Assembly (NCBI GenBank): GCA_964598695.1 | Contig: CAZRDB010000037.1 | Location: 1 to 33,997, forward strand | Source: CAZRDB01 sp964598695 | GTDB taxonomy: Bacteria > Armatimonadota > Zipacnadia > UBA1398 | Reading direction: 5' to 3' | DNA length: 33,997 nucleotides | Part shown: positions 23,368 through 31,486 of the stretch, piece after piece | Layout of the letters: each line of letters opens with the position of its first letter | Numbering within the stretch: the first letter of the stretch is position 1 | The notes under the pieces: generated by a model | Told to the model about the DNA's origin: nothing | What the model saw: only the letters and a program-made list of their open reading frames with translations | Databases searched by the model: none | Program-made: the position numbers and the translations under genes

Positions 23368-26049
23368 CTAGCGGCGCCCCGCCCTCCCCGTGATGGGCGG
23401 CCAGTTGTCGGTCTCGCGCGACGCTGGAGCGCGTTCGGAGACCGCCGGAGCGTCCCCGGTCGGCCGGCCGTCCGGAGGGGTGCTGCCCGTCGGCGCGCCG
23501 CCGATCCGGGCCGCCTCGAGCGCGTCCGTGACCTCGCTGCCCCAGTCGGGGAAGCGCCGGCGCAGGTCTTCCTCCGCCGCGCGGCGGATGCTCTGGACGC
23601 TCTCGCCGTGACGGTTCGCAACGTCCTGATCCTCAACGACATACGGGGTCAGGAAGACCATCAGCTCGGAGCGGCGGACCGTCGTGTTCTTGGACTTGAA
23701 GAGCTGCCCGATGAGCGGGATCTCGCTGAGCACCGGGACTGACTGGCGTGTCACGCGGACATCCTCCTGGATGATCCCGCCGAGGACGACCGTCTCGCCC
23801 GTGCCCACGAGCTCCTCGGCGGTGGCCTCGCGCTTGTTGATCGCGGGGTTGCCGTAGGTGTCCAGTTCGCCGATGTCGTCGATCGTCTGCGTGATCGAGA
23901 GGCGGCAGGAGTTCCGGCTGATGTGCGGGGTCACCTGGAGGGTGATCGCCGCCGTCACGCGATCGGTGATATCGGTGATCGAGCCGCCGGTCGACTCGCG
24001 CTGGCCCGTCTTGACCGTGATCTCACGGCCGGAGGTGATCGTGCCCTCGGCGTTGTCGAGGGTCATGATCGAGGGCGTCGAGATGACGCGGATGCTGGTC
24101 TTCTCCGAGAGCGCCTCCAGGAAGCCCTGCATCGAATCGCCGATGATGCCCCAACGGATCCCCTGGTCCCAGCCGCTCAGGCCGAAGTTGCTCGTGCCGG
24201 AGAGCGACGGGTTCGACTTGGTGAACCAGTCCCACTCGACGCCGTAGCGCAGCTCGTCGTTCAGCGTGACATCGGCGATGATGACGCTGATGTAGACCTG
24301 CTTCCGCGGCTGGTCGAGGTCCTCGATGATCTGGTCGACCATCTCGAACGCCTGCGGCGGCGCGGTCACGATCAGGCTGTTCGACTTCTCCTCCGCCGTG
24401 ACGGTGATCTGGCTGAGCAACTGCAGCGGGCCGGTCGACGAGCTGCGGCTGCTGCCCCCGAAGATCATCTCGAGGAAGCCACCGCCGCCGCGCCGGCGCG
24501 AGCCGGAGAAGGCGTTGGCCAGCACCTCCGACAGGTCGGCGGCCATGGCGTTCTCGAGCCGGTAGACGCGAGTCAGCTCGGAGAGCGACTTGTTCGAGTC
24601 GAGCTGGTTGATCATGTCCTCGAAGGCCTTCATGTTGCCCTCGGCGGCCGTGACGATGACCGAGTTGGTTCGCGTGTCGGCCACCACGACGTTCTCCTTG
24701 AGGCTGCTGACCGTCTTGGTGCCCTCGCTGCTCCGCCGCGACGAGCCGAAGGGGTCGAACATGAAGTCCATGAAGCCGCCGCGCCGGTTGGTGCTGCTGC
24801 CCGGACCGCCCTGCGGCTGCTCGAAGATCTGGTTGAGCATCTCGGCCACGTCGGTCGCATCGGCCGACTTGAGCTGGAAGACGCGGTAGGAGACCTTCGC
24901 GCTGGTGTCGATGTCGAGCTGCTCGACGATCTTCTTGACCAACTCGATGCGCGCCGGGCTGGCCAACACCACGAGGGAGTTGGTCCGCTGGTCGGCCTGT
25001 ACCTTGAGCTTCTGCGTCTCGCCGATGAAGCCCTGGGGACCCTGCTGGATGGTCGATGGGTCGATGCCGAACCGCTGCAGCATCTCGGCCGGCAGCTGGT
25101 TCGACTGGCCGAGGATGGTGTTGAGAAGGTCGGCGGTCTCCTTGGCCGGCGCGAAGGAGAGGGGGATGACCTCGACGGTGACCGGCTCGGCGAGCAGTTC
25201 CTGGTCGAGTTCGTCGATGATGAGCATCAGGCGCTCGATGTTCGCCGCCGTGTCGGTGATCAGGAGCGCGTTGAGGTCGGCCGAGGCCGTCACCTGGGCC
25301 CACTCGGCATCGACCAGCGGCGTGATCAGCTCGGCGACCTTGGCCGCCTCGACGTGCCGGAGCTGGACGATCTGGGTCACGATGTCGTTGGGGTCGGCGA
25401 GGTCGATCGGGACGTTGGGGCCCCGGACCTCGCGCGGCCGCATCCGCGCCTTCGACAGCGGGATGACCGTGATGATCTTGCGCGTGTCGTCGCGCAAGGT
25501 CGTGAAGCTGCGGAGCCGCAGCCAGGCCTCGAGGATCGAGAACGCGTCGTCGAGCGTCACCTCGACCCGGCTGACGATCGTGATCTGGCCCGAGAGGTCC
25601 GCGGGCGGGAGGATTGTGTAGCCCGACTCGCTCGAGAGGAACTGGAGGAAGTCCTCGATCTCCGTCTTGGAGAAGGCCATCGAGAGCTTGCCGTCGGACG
25701 ACGGCTCGCCCTTGGGCATGATCGCCTCGAGCTGCGTCCGGATGTCCTCGGGGAACTGGTCGGCCGAGAAGCCGCGATTGTCATCGGGCGCGTTCGGGTC
25801 CTGACTGTCTCCCCCGGTCACGCCGGGCCGGGCCCCGGGCACCGTCGCGCCCTCGCCGGGCGGGCCGTCGGGGGTCTCGTCCGTCTCGTCGCCCTCGCCG
25901 GTCGGAGCGGGCGGCTGGTCCGGCGGCTGAGCCGGCGGCTGCGCGGCGGCTCCCGTCGCCGGCGGCGTGCTCGGCGGCTGCGCCAGTGCGGCGCCCCCCA
26001 GGAGGAGGACGACGACGCCGATCCCTACGAGGATCTGCCAACACTTCAT
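23368..26049 (-). CDS. gspD: type II secretion secretin
   Basis: The 893-residue protein forms the outer-membrane channel. A signal peptide (MKCWQILVGIGVVVLLLGGA, cleavage at ALAQ) is followed by an unusual Pro/Gly/Asp-rich linker to about residue 105. N0 follows (KTEIEDFLQFLSSESGYTIL), then N1-N3 repeats recognisable by VQLRHVEAAKVAELI, VIPLSFAPAKETADLLNTIL, VFQLKSADATDVAEMLNQIF and VYRLENAMAADLSEVLANAF. Two of these contain Gly/Ser/Arg-rich inserts (around RRGGFMDFMFDPFGSSRRSS). The secretin domain ends VPVLSEIPLIGQLFKSKNTT and LMVFLTPYVVED. After it comes a Pro-rich tail of about 80 residues. ATG 26049 follows GAGG by 6 bases. It lies between the GspC-like genes and the deacetylase-like gene. 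Confidence 0.94.
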   Translation of the reverse strand: MKCWQILVGIGVVVLLLGGAALAQPPSTPPATGAAAQPPAQPPDQPPAPTGEGDETDETPDGPPGEGATVPGARPGVTGGDSQDPNAPDDNRGFSADQFPEDIRTQLEAIMPKGEPSSDGKLSMAFSKTEIEDFLQFLSSESGYTILPPADLSGQITIVSRVEVTLDDAFSILEAWLRLRSFTTLRDDTRKIITVIPLSKARMRPREVRGPNVPIDLADPNDIVTQIVQLRHVEAAKVAELITPLVDAEWAQVTASADLNALLITDTAANIERLMLIIDELDQELLAEPVTVEVIPLSFAPAKETADLLNTILGQSNQLPAEMLQRFGIDPSTIQQGPQGFIGETQKLKVQADQRTNSLVVLASPARIELVKKIVEQLDIDTSAKVSYRVFQLKSADATDVAEMLNQIFEQPQGGPGSSTNRRGGFMDFMFDPFGSSRRSSEGTKTVSSLKENVVVADTRTNSVIVTAAEGNMKAFEDMINQLDSNKSLSELTRVYRLENAMAADLSEVLANAFSGSRRRGGGGFLEMIFGGSSRSSSTGPLQLLSQITVTAEEKSNSLIVTAPPQAFEMVDQIIEDLDQPRKQVYISVIIADVTLNDELRYGVEWDWFTKSNPSLSGTSNFGLSGWDQGIRWGIIGDSMQGFLEALSEKTSIRVISTPSIMTLDNAEGTITSGREITVKTGQRESTGGSITDITDRVTAAITLQVTPHISRNSCRLSITQTIDDIGELDTYGNPAINKREATAEELVGTGETVVLGGIIQEDVRVTRQSVPVLSEIPLIGQLFKSKNTTVRRSELMVFLTPYVVEDQDVANRHGESVQSIRRAAEEDLRRRFPDWGSEVTDALEAARIGGAPTGSTPPDGRPTGDAPAVSERAPASRETDNWPPITGRAGRR

Positions 26050-26131
26050 CTGGAACCTCACACTCCGATCCTCACACCACGGCTCCGCACAAGCGGCGCC
26101 GTCGGCTGCCTACACGCCATCGAGCCTGGGT

Positions 26132-27028
26132 CTACCCGGGCCCGCCCGGGCCGCCACCCGGGCCACCGCCCGGAGGACCGCCGCCCGGAGGACCACCGCC
26201 ACGGAACCCGCCACCGCGACCACCCCAGCGGCCGCCGTTGCGCATCCCGTTCATCCGCATCATCGCCTCGGGGTCGGGGCCTCCCTGCGGGCCCTGCATC
26301 TGCCCGGGCATGGCGCCCGACGGACCAGAGCCGCCGGCGCCCGGCACCTTGTAGTCATCGCCCCCGCGCGCCTTCTTGTTGGCGCCGAGCACGAGCACGT
26401 AGGTGCGGCCGTCCTTCTCGAGGACCGCGCCCCGCACCGTCGCGTAACGCACCCGATACCCGAACGCCTCGCCCGGAACGTCGACCCACTGCGCCTGCCC
26501 GAGCGGGTTGCTCTCCACCAGAACGCGGGCCGTCTTGCCGCCCACGATCACACCCGTGATCGCGACCTCGATGGCCGCCGCCGGGGCCGCGACGACGCCC
26601 GTCCCAGAGCCCTCTCCCCCGGGCACCGAGCCTCCGCCCGGCGGGCTGACCGGCGGCCCCACGCCCCCGCGTCCCGAGGAGCCCCCGGGCTGCGGGCGCG
26701 GCGCCGTCTCGGTCACGTCGACGACCGCTCGTGTCTCGACGGAGACGGGTGTGAGCGAGCCCTCGATCGTGCGCACGCCCGACTCGCCCGAGAGCGGCAG
26801 GAACAGGCCGGAGGCCGCCACCTGCGCCACGCGGCTGTCGGTCCACTCGGCGAGGATCCCCTCCACCGCCGAGTCCACGTCCTCGGCCTCGGGTGCGCCG
26901 CTCACGCTCGTCGACGCCGAACCGCTCGGCACGCGGGACGAGTGCCACAGGTAGCCGAGAACGCCGAGGAGGACGATCCCCGCGAAGGCTCCCAAGATGA
27001 TGCCCGCGTCTCGATTGGAGATCTTCAT
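26132..27028 (-). CDS. second GspC/PilP-like inner-membrane protein, with a Gly-rich tail
   Basis: The 298-residue protein has one N-terminal membrane segment (GIILGAFAGIVLLGVLGYLW), a linker, a Pro/Gly-rich stretch at residues 110-145 and a small conserved domain at about 154-219 (EVAITGVIVGGKTARVLVES, then FGYRVRYATVRGAVLEKDG). The same domain occurs in the gene just upstream, so the two are paralogues. It resembles the HR/PilP-like domain that links the inner-membrane platform to the secretin. The last 70 residues are low complexity: PGQMQGPQGG, MMRMNGMRNGGRWGGRGGG, then GGGPP repeats. ATG 27028 overlaps the upstream gene's stop (ATGA). The next gene is gspD. Role as a secretin connector is inferred. 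Confidence 0.72.
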   Translation of the reverse strand: MKISNRDAGIILGAFAGIVLLGVLGYLWHSSRVPSGSASTSVSGAPEAEDVDSAVEGILAEWTDSRVAQVAASGLFLPLSGESGVRTIEGSLTPVSVETRAVVDVTETAPRPQPGGSSGRGGVGPPVSPPGGGSVPGGEGSGTGVVAAPAAAIEVAITGVIVGGKTARVLVESNPLGQAQWVDVPGEAFGYRVRYATVRGAVLEKDGRTYVLVLGANKKARGGDDYKVPGAGGSGPSGAMPGQMQGPQGGPDPEAMMRMNGMRNGGRWGGRGGGFRGGGPPGGGPPGGGPGGGPGGPG

Positions 27029-27789
27029 TCGCCTGGCTCCGTTCCGTTCGCCGCGGGCGCGCTCGGCTTGGGCGCGGCCTCGGCCGCTCCGGCGCCCTTG
27101 TTCTCGCCGACGCGCAGCACCTCGCTGTGGCCGTCCCGACTCACGACGGCGCCGCGGCCCGTGGCGTAGTCGACGCGGAAGCCGTAGGCCGAGTCGCCGG
27201 GGGCGACCCAGCTCCGCTTGCCCGTGTTGACGTCCTCGACCAGCACCCGGGTGGTACCCCCGGCGCTCGTGACGCCGGTGATCGCGATCCGCGGCTCGGG
27301 CCTGGCCGGCGCCTCCGAGACGGGAGGCGCCTCCAGCCGGGTCGGCGCGGGCGGCGGGAAGGAGACCGGGCCGCTGGGCGCCATCGGGGCGGGCGGGCTC
27401 GCCGCCGGCTGTGTCGGTGCGGGCCCCCAGCCGGCCGTGCCGGCCGGCGGAGCCGCGAACCCGCCGACCATCGGCGGCATCCAGGTCCCCGAGAGGTCCT
27501 CGGCGCCGGCGACAACCGTGCGCTGGCTCCCCGGCTCGGGCGTGACCACGCGCTGGTCGCGCCGCACCGGCGCGAACAGGTCGCGATCGACGATCGACTG
27601 CGCCGGCGCCTCGAGCCCGACGCCCGAGATCGGCGGCAAGTCGTCCGGGTTCAGCTCGGCGGCCACGATCTCCTCGACCGTGGGCTCGTTGTCGGGCTGG
27701 AGTTGGATGTACGTGGCGAGCCCCGCGGCGCCGATCAGGCAGGCCGAGAAGACGCCGAGGAGGAGTACGTTCAGGCGTTGGCCGCTCAT
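27025..27789 (-). CDS. first GspC/PilP-like inner-membrane protein
   Basis: The 254-residue protein has one N-terminal membrane segment (VLLLGVFSACLIGAAGLATY), then a periplasmic part with IVDRDLFAPVRR, recalling the short 'LF' motif near the start of GspC periplasmic regions. A Pro-rich linker spans residues 105-165. The HR/PilP-like domain is at about 167-230 (RIAITGVTSAGGTTRVLVED, then YGFRVDYATGRGAVVSRDG). GspC normally links the pseudopilus platform to the secretin N0 domain, and the position before gspD fits. No PDZ domain is present. ATG 27789 overlaps the stop of the PilO-like gene, and its stop overlaps the next paralogue, both as ATGA. Confidence 0.75.
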   Translation of the reverse strand: MSGQRLNVLLLGVFSACLIGAAGLATYIQLQPDNEPTVEEIVAAELNPDDLPPISGVGLEAPAQSIVDRDLFAPVRRDQRVVTPEPGSQRTVVAGAEDLSGTWMPPMVGGFAAPPAGTAGWGPAPTQPAASPPAPMAPSGPVSFPPPAPTRLEAPPVSEAPARPEPRIAITGVTSAGGTTRVLVEDVNTGKRSWVAPGDSAYGFRVDYATGRGAVVSRDGHSEVLRVGENKGAGAAEAAPKPSAPAANGTEPGE

Positions 27790-28373
27790 GCGCCACCTCC
27801 CGTCGTCATGCTATCGGGATCCGGCCGCCAAGAGGACAGCACCGCGCGCATCCGGACGTAACCCGTCTCATCGGACGACGACAGTGCCAGGCGGTCGACC
27901 ATCATCATCGGATACGTGCGTTTCAGATCGGCGAGGAACTGGATGGTCCCCTGCAGCCCGCCGTTGGTCTGCACCTGGACAGGCTGCCGGATGTACTGCA
28001 CGGAGACCTTGAGTCCCCCGCCCTCGATCTGCACCGTGGGGCCCGGGATGGTCTCCGGCTCCATGCGAACGACCTCGATCAGGCCGATCGGCGCACGCCG
28101 GCAGGCCACCTCGATCTGCTGCAGCATCCGGGCGCTCTGCGCGGCGTTGGTGGTGGGCCGGACGTAGCCGACCCCGCGGATCAACTCCGCCGCCTTCTCG
28201 CGCTTCTCGGTCAGCGAGGAGGAGTCCTGAGAGAGTTCGGCGATGCGGGCGCGGAGCCGCTCGGTGTGCTCGGCGCGTCGGGCGCAGTGGTCCGACAGTG
28301 GGCGATAGACGGCCAGGACCCACAGGACGACGATGGCGAGGGCGACGAGGATGCCCTTCCAGGGGGCGTTCAC
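27786..28373 (-). CDS. PilO/GspM-like assembly platform protein
   Basis: The 195-residue protein has one membrane segment near the start (WKGILVALAIVVLWVLAVYR), then a coiled-coil (HTERLRARIAELSQDSSSLT), and then a small ferredoxin-like domain (VGLQGTIQFLADLKR-like sequence here GGLQGTIQFLADLKRTYPMM). This is the layout of PilO and GspM. It would form the inner-membrane platform together with the PilM/PilN fusion upstream. GTG 28373 is preceded by GGGAGGGGAGG and overlaps the stop of the upstream gene (GTGA). The gene ends in ATGA with the first GspC-like gene. Confidence 0.8.
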   Translation of the reverse strand: MNAPWKGILVALAIVVLWVLAVYRPLSDHCARRAEHTERLRARIAELSQDSSSLTEKREKAAELIRGVGYVRPTTNAAQSARMLQQIEVACRRAPIGLIEVVRMEPETIPGPTVQIEGGGLKVSVQYIRQPVQVQTNGGLQGTIQFLADLKRTYPMMMVDRLALSSSDETGYVRMRAVLSSWRPDPDSMTTGGGA

Positions 28374-29695
28374 CGGGCCTCCCCTCCCTTCAGCTTGCAC
28401 TGGATGTCGAACGTGTAGAGAGTGCGGCCCTCGACATCGGTCGCGGTGCTGTGGTTGACGCGGATGTCCTCGAACTTGCCGCTCCCCTCGAGGATGTGCT
28501 GGGTCTCGGAGATCGCGGCGTTGCTGACCGCCTCGCCCTTCATGCTGATCGAATCGCCGCGAGCGAAGGAGAGGTCCTTGAGGCGCGTCTCGACCGGCAG
28601 GCTCTCGCTGAGGAAGGCGAGGAGTTCCAGCGGATCGCTGTCGCCATCGCGCGACCGGGCGAGGATGCCCTCGAGCGCCTGGACCTCGACATCGCTCAGG
28701 TCGAGATCGCTGGCGGCCTGCTGCTTCGCCTGGTAGTCCTTGTAGGTCTCGCGCCACTCACGGCCGGCCCCCAGAACCCGAACGCCCTGCCAGGCCGTCG
28801 CGGCCAGCAGGAGCACGCCGAGGACGGCCGCGGCCGCGGCCCAGGCCGTCCTCTCCGTCCGAGCCCGCTTCGAGGCGAGCACCTCGCGCGGAGTGAGGTC
28901 GATGGCGAGGTCGGTGAGGCCCAGCCCCTGGATCGCCAGGCCGAGGGCCGTGACGAACGAGGCGCCGGAGCGCCCCTCGGGCACGGCGAACCCCAGCGCG
29001 CTCGCCGGGTCGGCATAGCGGATGGGCAGACGGAGCGCCCCGGCGATCCCTGCCGCGAGGCCCTGGGTGAGCCCGCCCGCGCCCAGGAGGACCAGTGCCT
29101 CCACCGGCTGCTGCGGCGATGCCTGCGCGTGCGCCTCGAGCGCGCGCCGCAGCCCGGTGTACAGGCGCAGGAGCCAAGCCGTCAGGTGCTCCATCGCGGC
29201 ATCGGACGGCAGCCCGGTCTGCGGATCGACCGCCACCCCCTGGTCGAGCTTGCGTCGCTCGGCGGCGGCGATGTCGAGGCCCAGGTCGTTCGCGAGCGCC
29301 AGCGTGAGCGAGCGCCCGCCGAGGGCCAGGGTGAAGGACGAGGCGGGCTCGCCCTGGCTGGCGATCGCGACCTCGGTGACCTCGGCCCCGATGTCGACGA
29401 TGAGACAGGTTTCCCGGGCGATCTGCGCATCGACCGCCCGAAGCCCGGCGAGTGTGGCGAGCGTCGAGACCGCGACCTCGGTGGGCGCCAGCCCGGCCGA
29501 CGAAAGCACATCGCGCCGCTGGATGATACTGGTCCGGGGGCAGGCGGTCAGCAGCACGCGGGCATGGCCGTTCACGGCGCCCATCGAGCGGTGGCCCAGC
29601 TCGGCCGAGTCGATCGGGAACGGGATCTGCGACTCGGCTTCGTACCGGACCACGCGCGAGAGTTCCTCGCCGGCCGCGGTCGGCACGCTGAGCAC
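28370..29695 (-). CDS. PilM C-terminal part fused to PilN (GspL-like)
   Basis: This 441-codon frame holds the larger part of an actin-like PilM (VRYEAESQIPFPIDSAELG, LIVDIGAEVTEVAIASQGEP, LVLLGAGGLTQGLAAGIAGA) followed, from about residue 265, by PilN: IDLTPREVLASKRARTER, one membrane segment (WAAAAAVLGVLLLAATAW) and a periplasmic ferredoxin-like domain. PilM plus PilN in one chain corresponds to GspL. The nominal start GTG 29695 comes directly after an in-frame TGA that separates it from the remaining PilM N-terminus, and no good ribosome site precedes it. The full protein would be about 523 codons if read through. It is followed by the PilO-like gene with a GTGA overlap. Confidence 0.8.
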   Translation of the reverse strand: MLSVPTAAGEELSRVVRYEAESQIPFPIDSAELGHRSMGAVNGHARVLLTACPRTSIIQRRDVLSSAGLAPTEVAVSTLATLAGLRAVDAQIARETCLIVDIGAEVTEVAIASQGEPASSFTLALGGRSLTLALANDLGLDIAAAERRKLDQGVAVDPQTGLPSDAAMEHLTAWLLRLYTGLRRALEAHAQASPQQPVEALVLLGAGGLTQGLAAGIAGALRLPIRYADPASALGFAVPEGRSGASFVTALGLAIQGLGLTDLAIDLTPREVLASKRARTERTAWAAAAAVLGVLLLAATAWQGVRVLGAGREWRETYKDYQAKQQAASDLDLSDVEVQALEGILARSRDGDSDPLELLAFLSESLPVETRLKDLSFARGDSISMKGEAVSNAAISETQHILEGSGKFEDIRVNHSTATDVEGRTLYTFDIQCKLKGGEAR

Positions 29696-29941
29696 TCACA
29701 CGGTCGCGGCGCTCCGCTCGACACTCGCCACGACGGCGCCGGGCCGCGCTCCGAGCCTGCGGGCGGCCTCGGCGAGCGCGTCGCGCAGGCTGGCGCCCGC
29801 GCCCTCCATCCCGGCCTCGTCGGAGACGGCAAGCAGGTCCGCATGTGTCACCGCGAAGCCGTTGCCCGCCCGCCGCGCATAGACCAGCTTGACGCTGCTC
29901 TGGCCGATGTCGACCCCTACTGCATCTCGCGCGTTGCCCAA
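29696..29941 (-). CDS. PilM N-terminal fragment, cut off by an in-frame TGA
   Basis: The 81 residues contain VGVDIGQSSVKLVYARRAG, the first phosphate-binding loop of the actin-like PilM fold, and continue to GAVVASVERSAATV before TGA at 29696-29698. The next codon continues the PilM sequence in the same frame (LSVPTAAGEELSRVVRYEAE). In related proteins the interrupted place is usually Arg or Lys, and a CGA to TGA change is one transition. The start is probably TTG 29941, since AGGAG lies 7 bases upstream and the family begins close to VGVDIG; GTG 29995 would add 18 residues. This may be a sequencing error, a nonsense mutation or a true split with restart. Confidence 0.7.
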   Translation of the reverse strand: MGNARDAVGVDIGQSSVKLVYARRAGNGFAVTHADLLAVSDEAGMEGAGASLRDALAEAARRLGARPGAVVASVERSAATV

Positions 29942-30010
29942 CTTGGCTCTCCTGAACTCCCTCGTGCCGCCAACAGCGCGGCATGATGTCCGCACGGGGT
30001 CTTCCCCGCG

Positions 30011-31486
30011 CTAGTAGACGGTCACCTGCAGCACATTGGCCTCCGTGCCGGAGACGTCGACGATCTGGCGGATGCGCCGCTCGACGTTCGAGCCGGCGAC
30101 TCGGCCGGTCGACTCGATCGTGAAGACGAACGACCGGACCGTCAGCCGATCCGAGAGGCTCTCGAACTCGGAGCGCATGTCGGTGCTGACGTCCAGAAGG
30201 TCGGCAACGGTCAGAAACGGCAGACCCGATTCCCGGTAGGAGACCAGCTCCTCGGCGAGCGTCGGGTCCATGACCGCCGCCAGCACCTCGTACGGAGCGG
30301 TGTTGATGTTGACCCGGCCCTCGATCACGGCGCCGTCGACGGCCGTGACGTAGTCCCAGATCGCCTGGATGTCCGTGGTGTCGAGGCCCGGCACCCGGAT
30401 GAGCGCACCGGTGGTGGGGAAAGCGAGCGTGTTGTCCGGCTCGAGTGAGACGCCGCTGCCCTCGGAGCCCGGACCGCCGCCCGCGCCCGTGAGCGCGCCG
30501 GTGGCGTCGGTCAGCGCGCCCTCGAGGTCGGGGTCGGCGCCCATCTCCGAGCCGTCCACCTGCCGGGTCGAGACCTCGCCCAGCCGGCGCATCCCGCCGC
30601 CGCCCCCGATGTTCATGCCGCCGCCCCCGGTGGTCATCCCGCCACCGCCCGTGAGCCCCCCGAGGTTGCCGCCGGTCGGGTCGGTGATCCCACCGCCCGC
30701 GCCGCCGCTGCCGTCGCCCTGGAACTGCGACCGGAACTCGATGATCGCCTGGATCTTGGCGTCGTCGATGATCCCCTCGAGCGCCGTCAGCAGGTCATCG
30801 TCGCTCGACGTGTTCAGGTTGACCTTGTCGTCGCCGGTCGGCGTCTTGTTCGAGTCGATCGAGGCGACCGTGAGCAGGTCGGCCAGACCCCGGGTCTCCC
30901 CGGTCGTCCGCTCGACGTACCGGTACTCCGGCGCGCCCCACAGCAGCTCGGAGGTCATGCCGTTGACCAGCGCCAGCTCGCCGATGCTCTTGAAGCGATC
31001 GTTGCGCGGCGTGTAGGCGGGCTTGCGCGTCTCGTACAGCGAGGCCTCCGAACCGCCCTCCAGCGCTTCGTCGTCGCCGTCGCGCCAGTCGATGATCGCC
31101 ATCGCCAGCTCCTCGTCGCCCAGGAGCTGGTACAGCTCGGTCTCGCTCGCCGTGTTGATGTCGAGCTTGCCGGCCTCGTCGACCACGCGGACGGTGAAGC
31201 CGCCCTCGTCGAAGTCGAGGCCGATGTCGTCCGACGAGTAGGAGTACCACGCGTCGTACTGACTGCAGTAGACCTTGCCGGAGGACTGCTCCTCGGCGAT
31301 CTGGGTGAGTGTCATCTCGATCCCGGAGTGGGCGAGCGCGATCGCCTGGGCATCCCAGGCGCTGTTGGCGGCCAGCTCGGTGCTCATGCGCACCGTGAGC
31401 GAGAAGCCCAGACCGACGACCGAGAGCACGGCCAGGACCCACAGGACCGAGATCAGCGCCACGCCGCGTGAGGAGCGCCTCTTCAT
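30011..31486 (-). CDS. gspK: GspK-type minor pseudopilin
   Basis: The 491-residue protein starts with a prepilin-type leader, RRSSRG|VALISVLWVLAVLS, lacking the glutamate at position 5, as is normal for GspK. The body has the GspK domains: SGIEMTLTQIAEEQSSG, DEAGKLDINTASETELYQLL and RVNINTAPYEVLAAVMDPTL, with the two helix-hairpin-helix-like segments. It caps the pseudopilus tip with GspI and GspJ. Residues about 257-300 form a Gly/Met/Thr-rich insert (GGGGMTTGGGGMNIGGGGG). ATG 31486 overlaps the stop of gspJ. A 69-base gap follows before the PilM fragment, the largest in the operon apart from the one before gspD. Confidence 0.92.
   Translation of the reverse strand: MKRRSSRGVALISVLWVLAVLSVVGLGFSLTVRMSTELAANSAWDAQAIALAHSGIEMTLTQIAEEQSSGKVYCSQYDAWYSYSSDDIGLDFDEGGFTVRVVDEAGKLDINTASETELYQLLGDEELAMAIIDWRDGDDEALEGGSEASLYETRKPAYTPRNDRFKSIGELALVNGMTSELLWGAPEYRYVERTTGETRGLADLLTVASIDSNKTPTGDDKVNLNTSSDDDLLTALEGIIDDAKIQAIIEFRSQFQGDGSGGAGGGITDPTGGNLGGLTGGGGMTTGGGGMNIGGGGGMRRLGEVSTRQVDGSEMGADPDLEGALTDATGALTGAGGGPGSEGSGVSLEPDNTLAFPTTGALIRVPGLDTTDIQAIWDYVTAVDGAVIEGRVNINTAPYEVLAAVMDPTLAEELVSYRESGLPFLTVADLLDVSTDMRSEFESLSDRLTVRSFVFTIESTGRVAGSNVERRIRQIVDVSGTEANVLQVTVY

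Noticed and set aside
23923..26559. Long plus-strand open frame (878 codons) opposite gspD
   Set aside because: It is a shadow of GC-rich codons. It has no ribosome site or recognisable domain, and the opposite strand is a clear secretin.
29696..29698. TGA as a recoded sense codon (selenocysteine or alternative code)
   Set aside because: Many genes here end in TGA at the expected place, the position is not Cys in relatives, and no SECIS-like hairpin was recognised.
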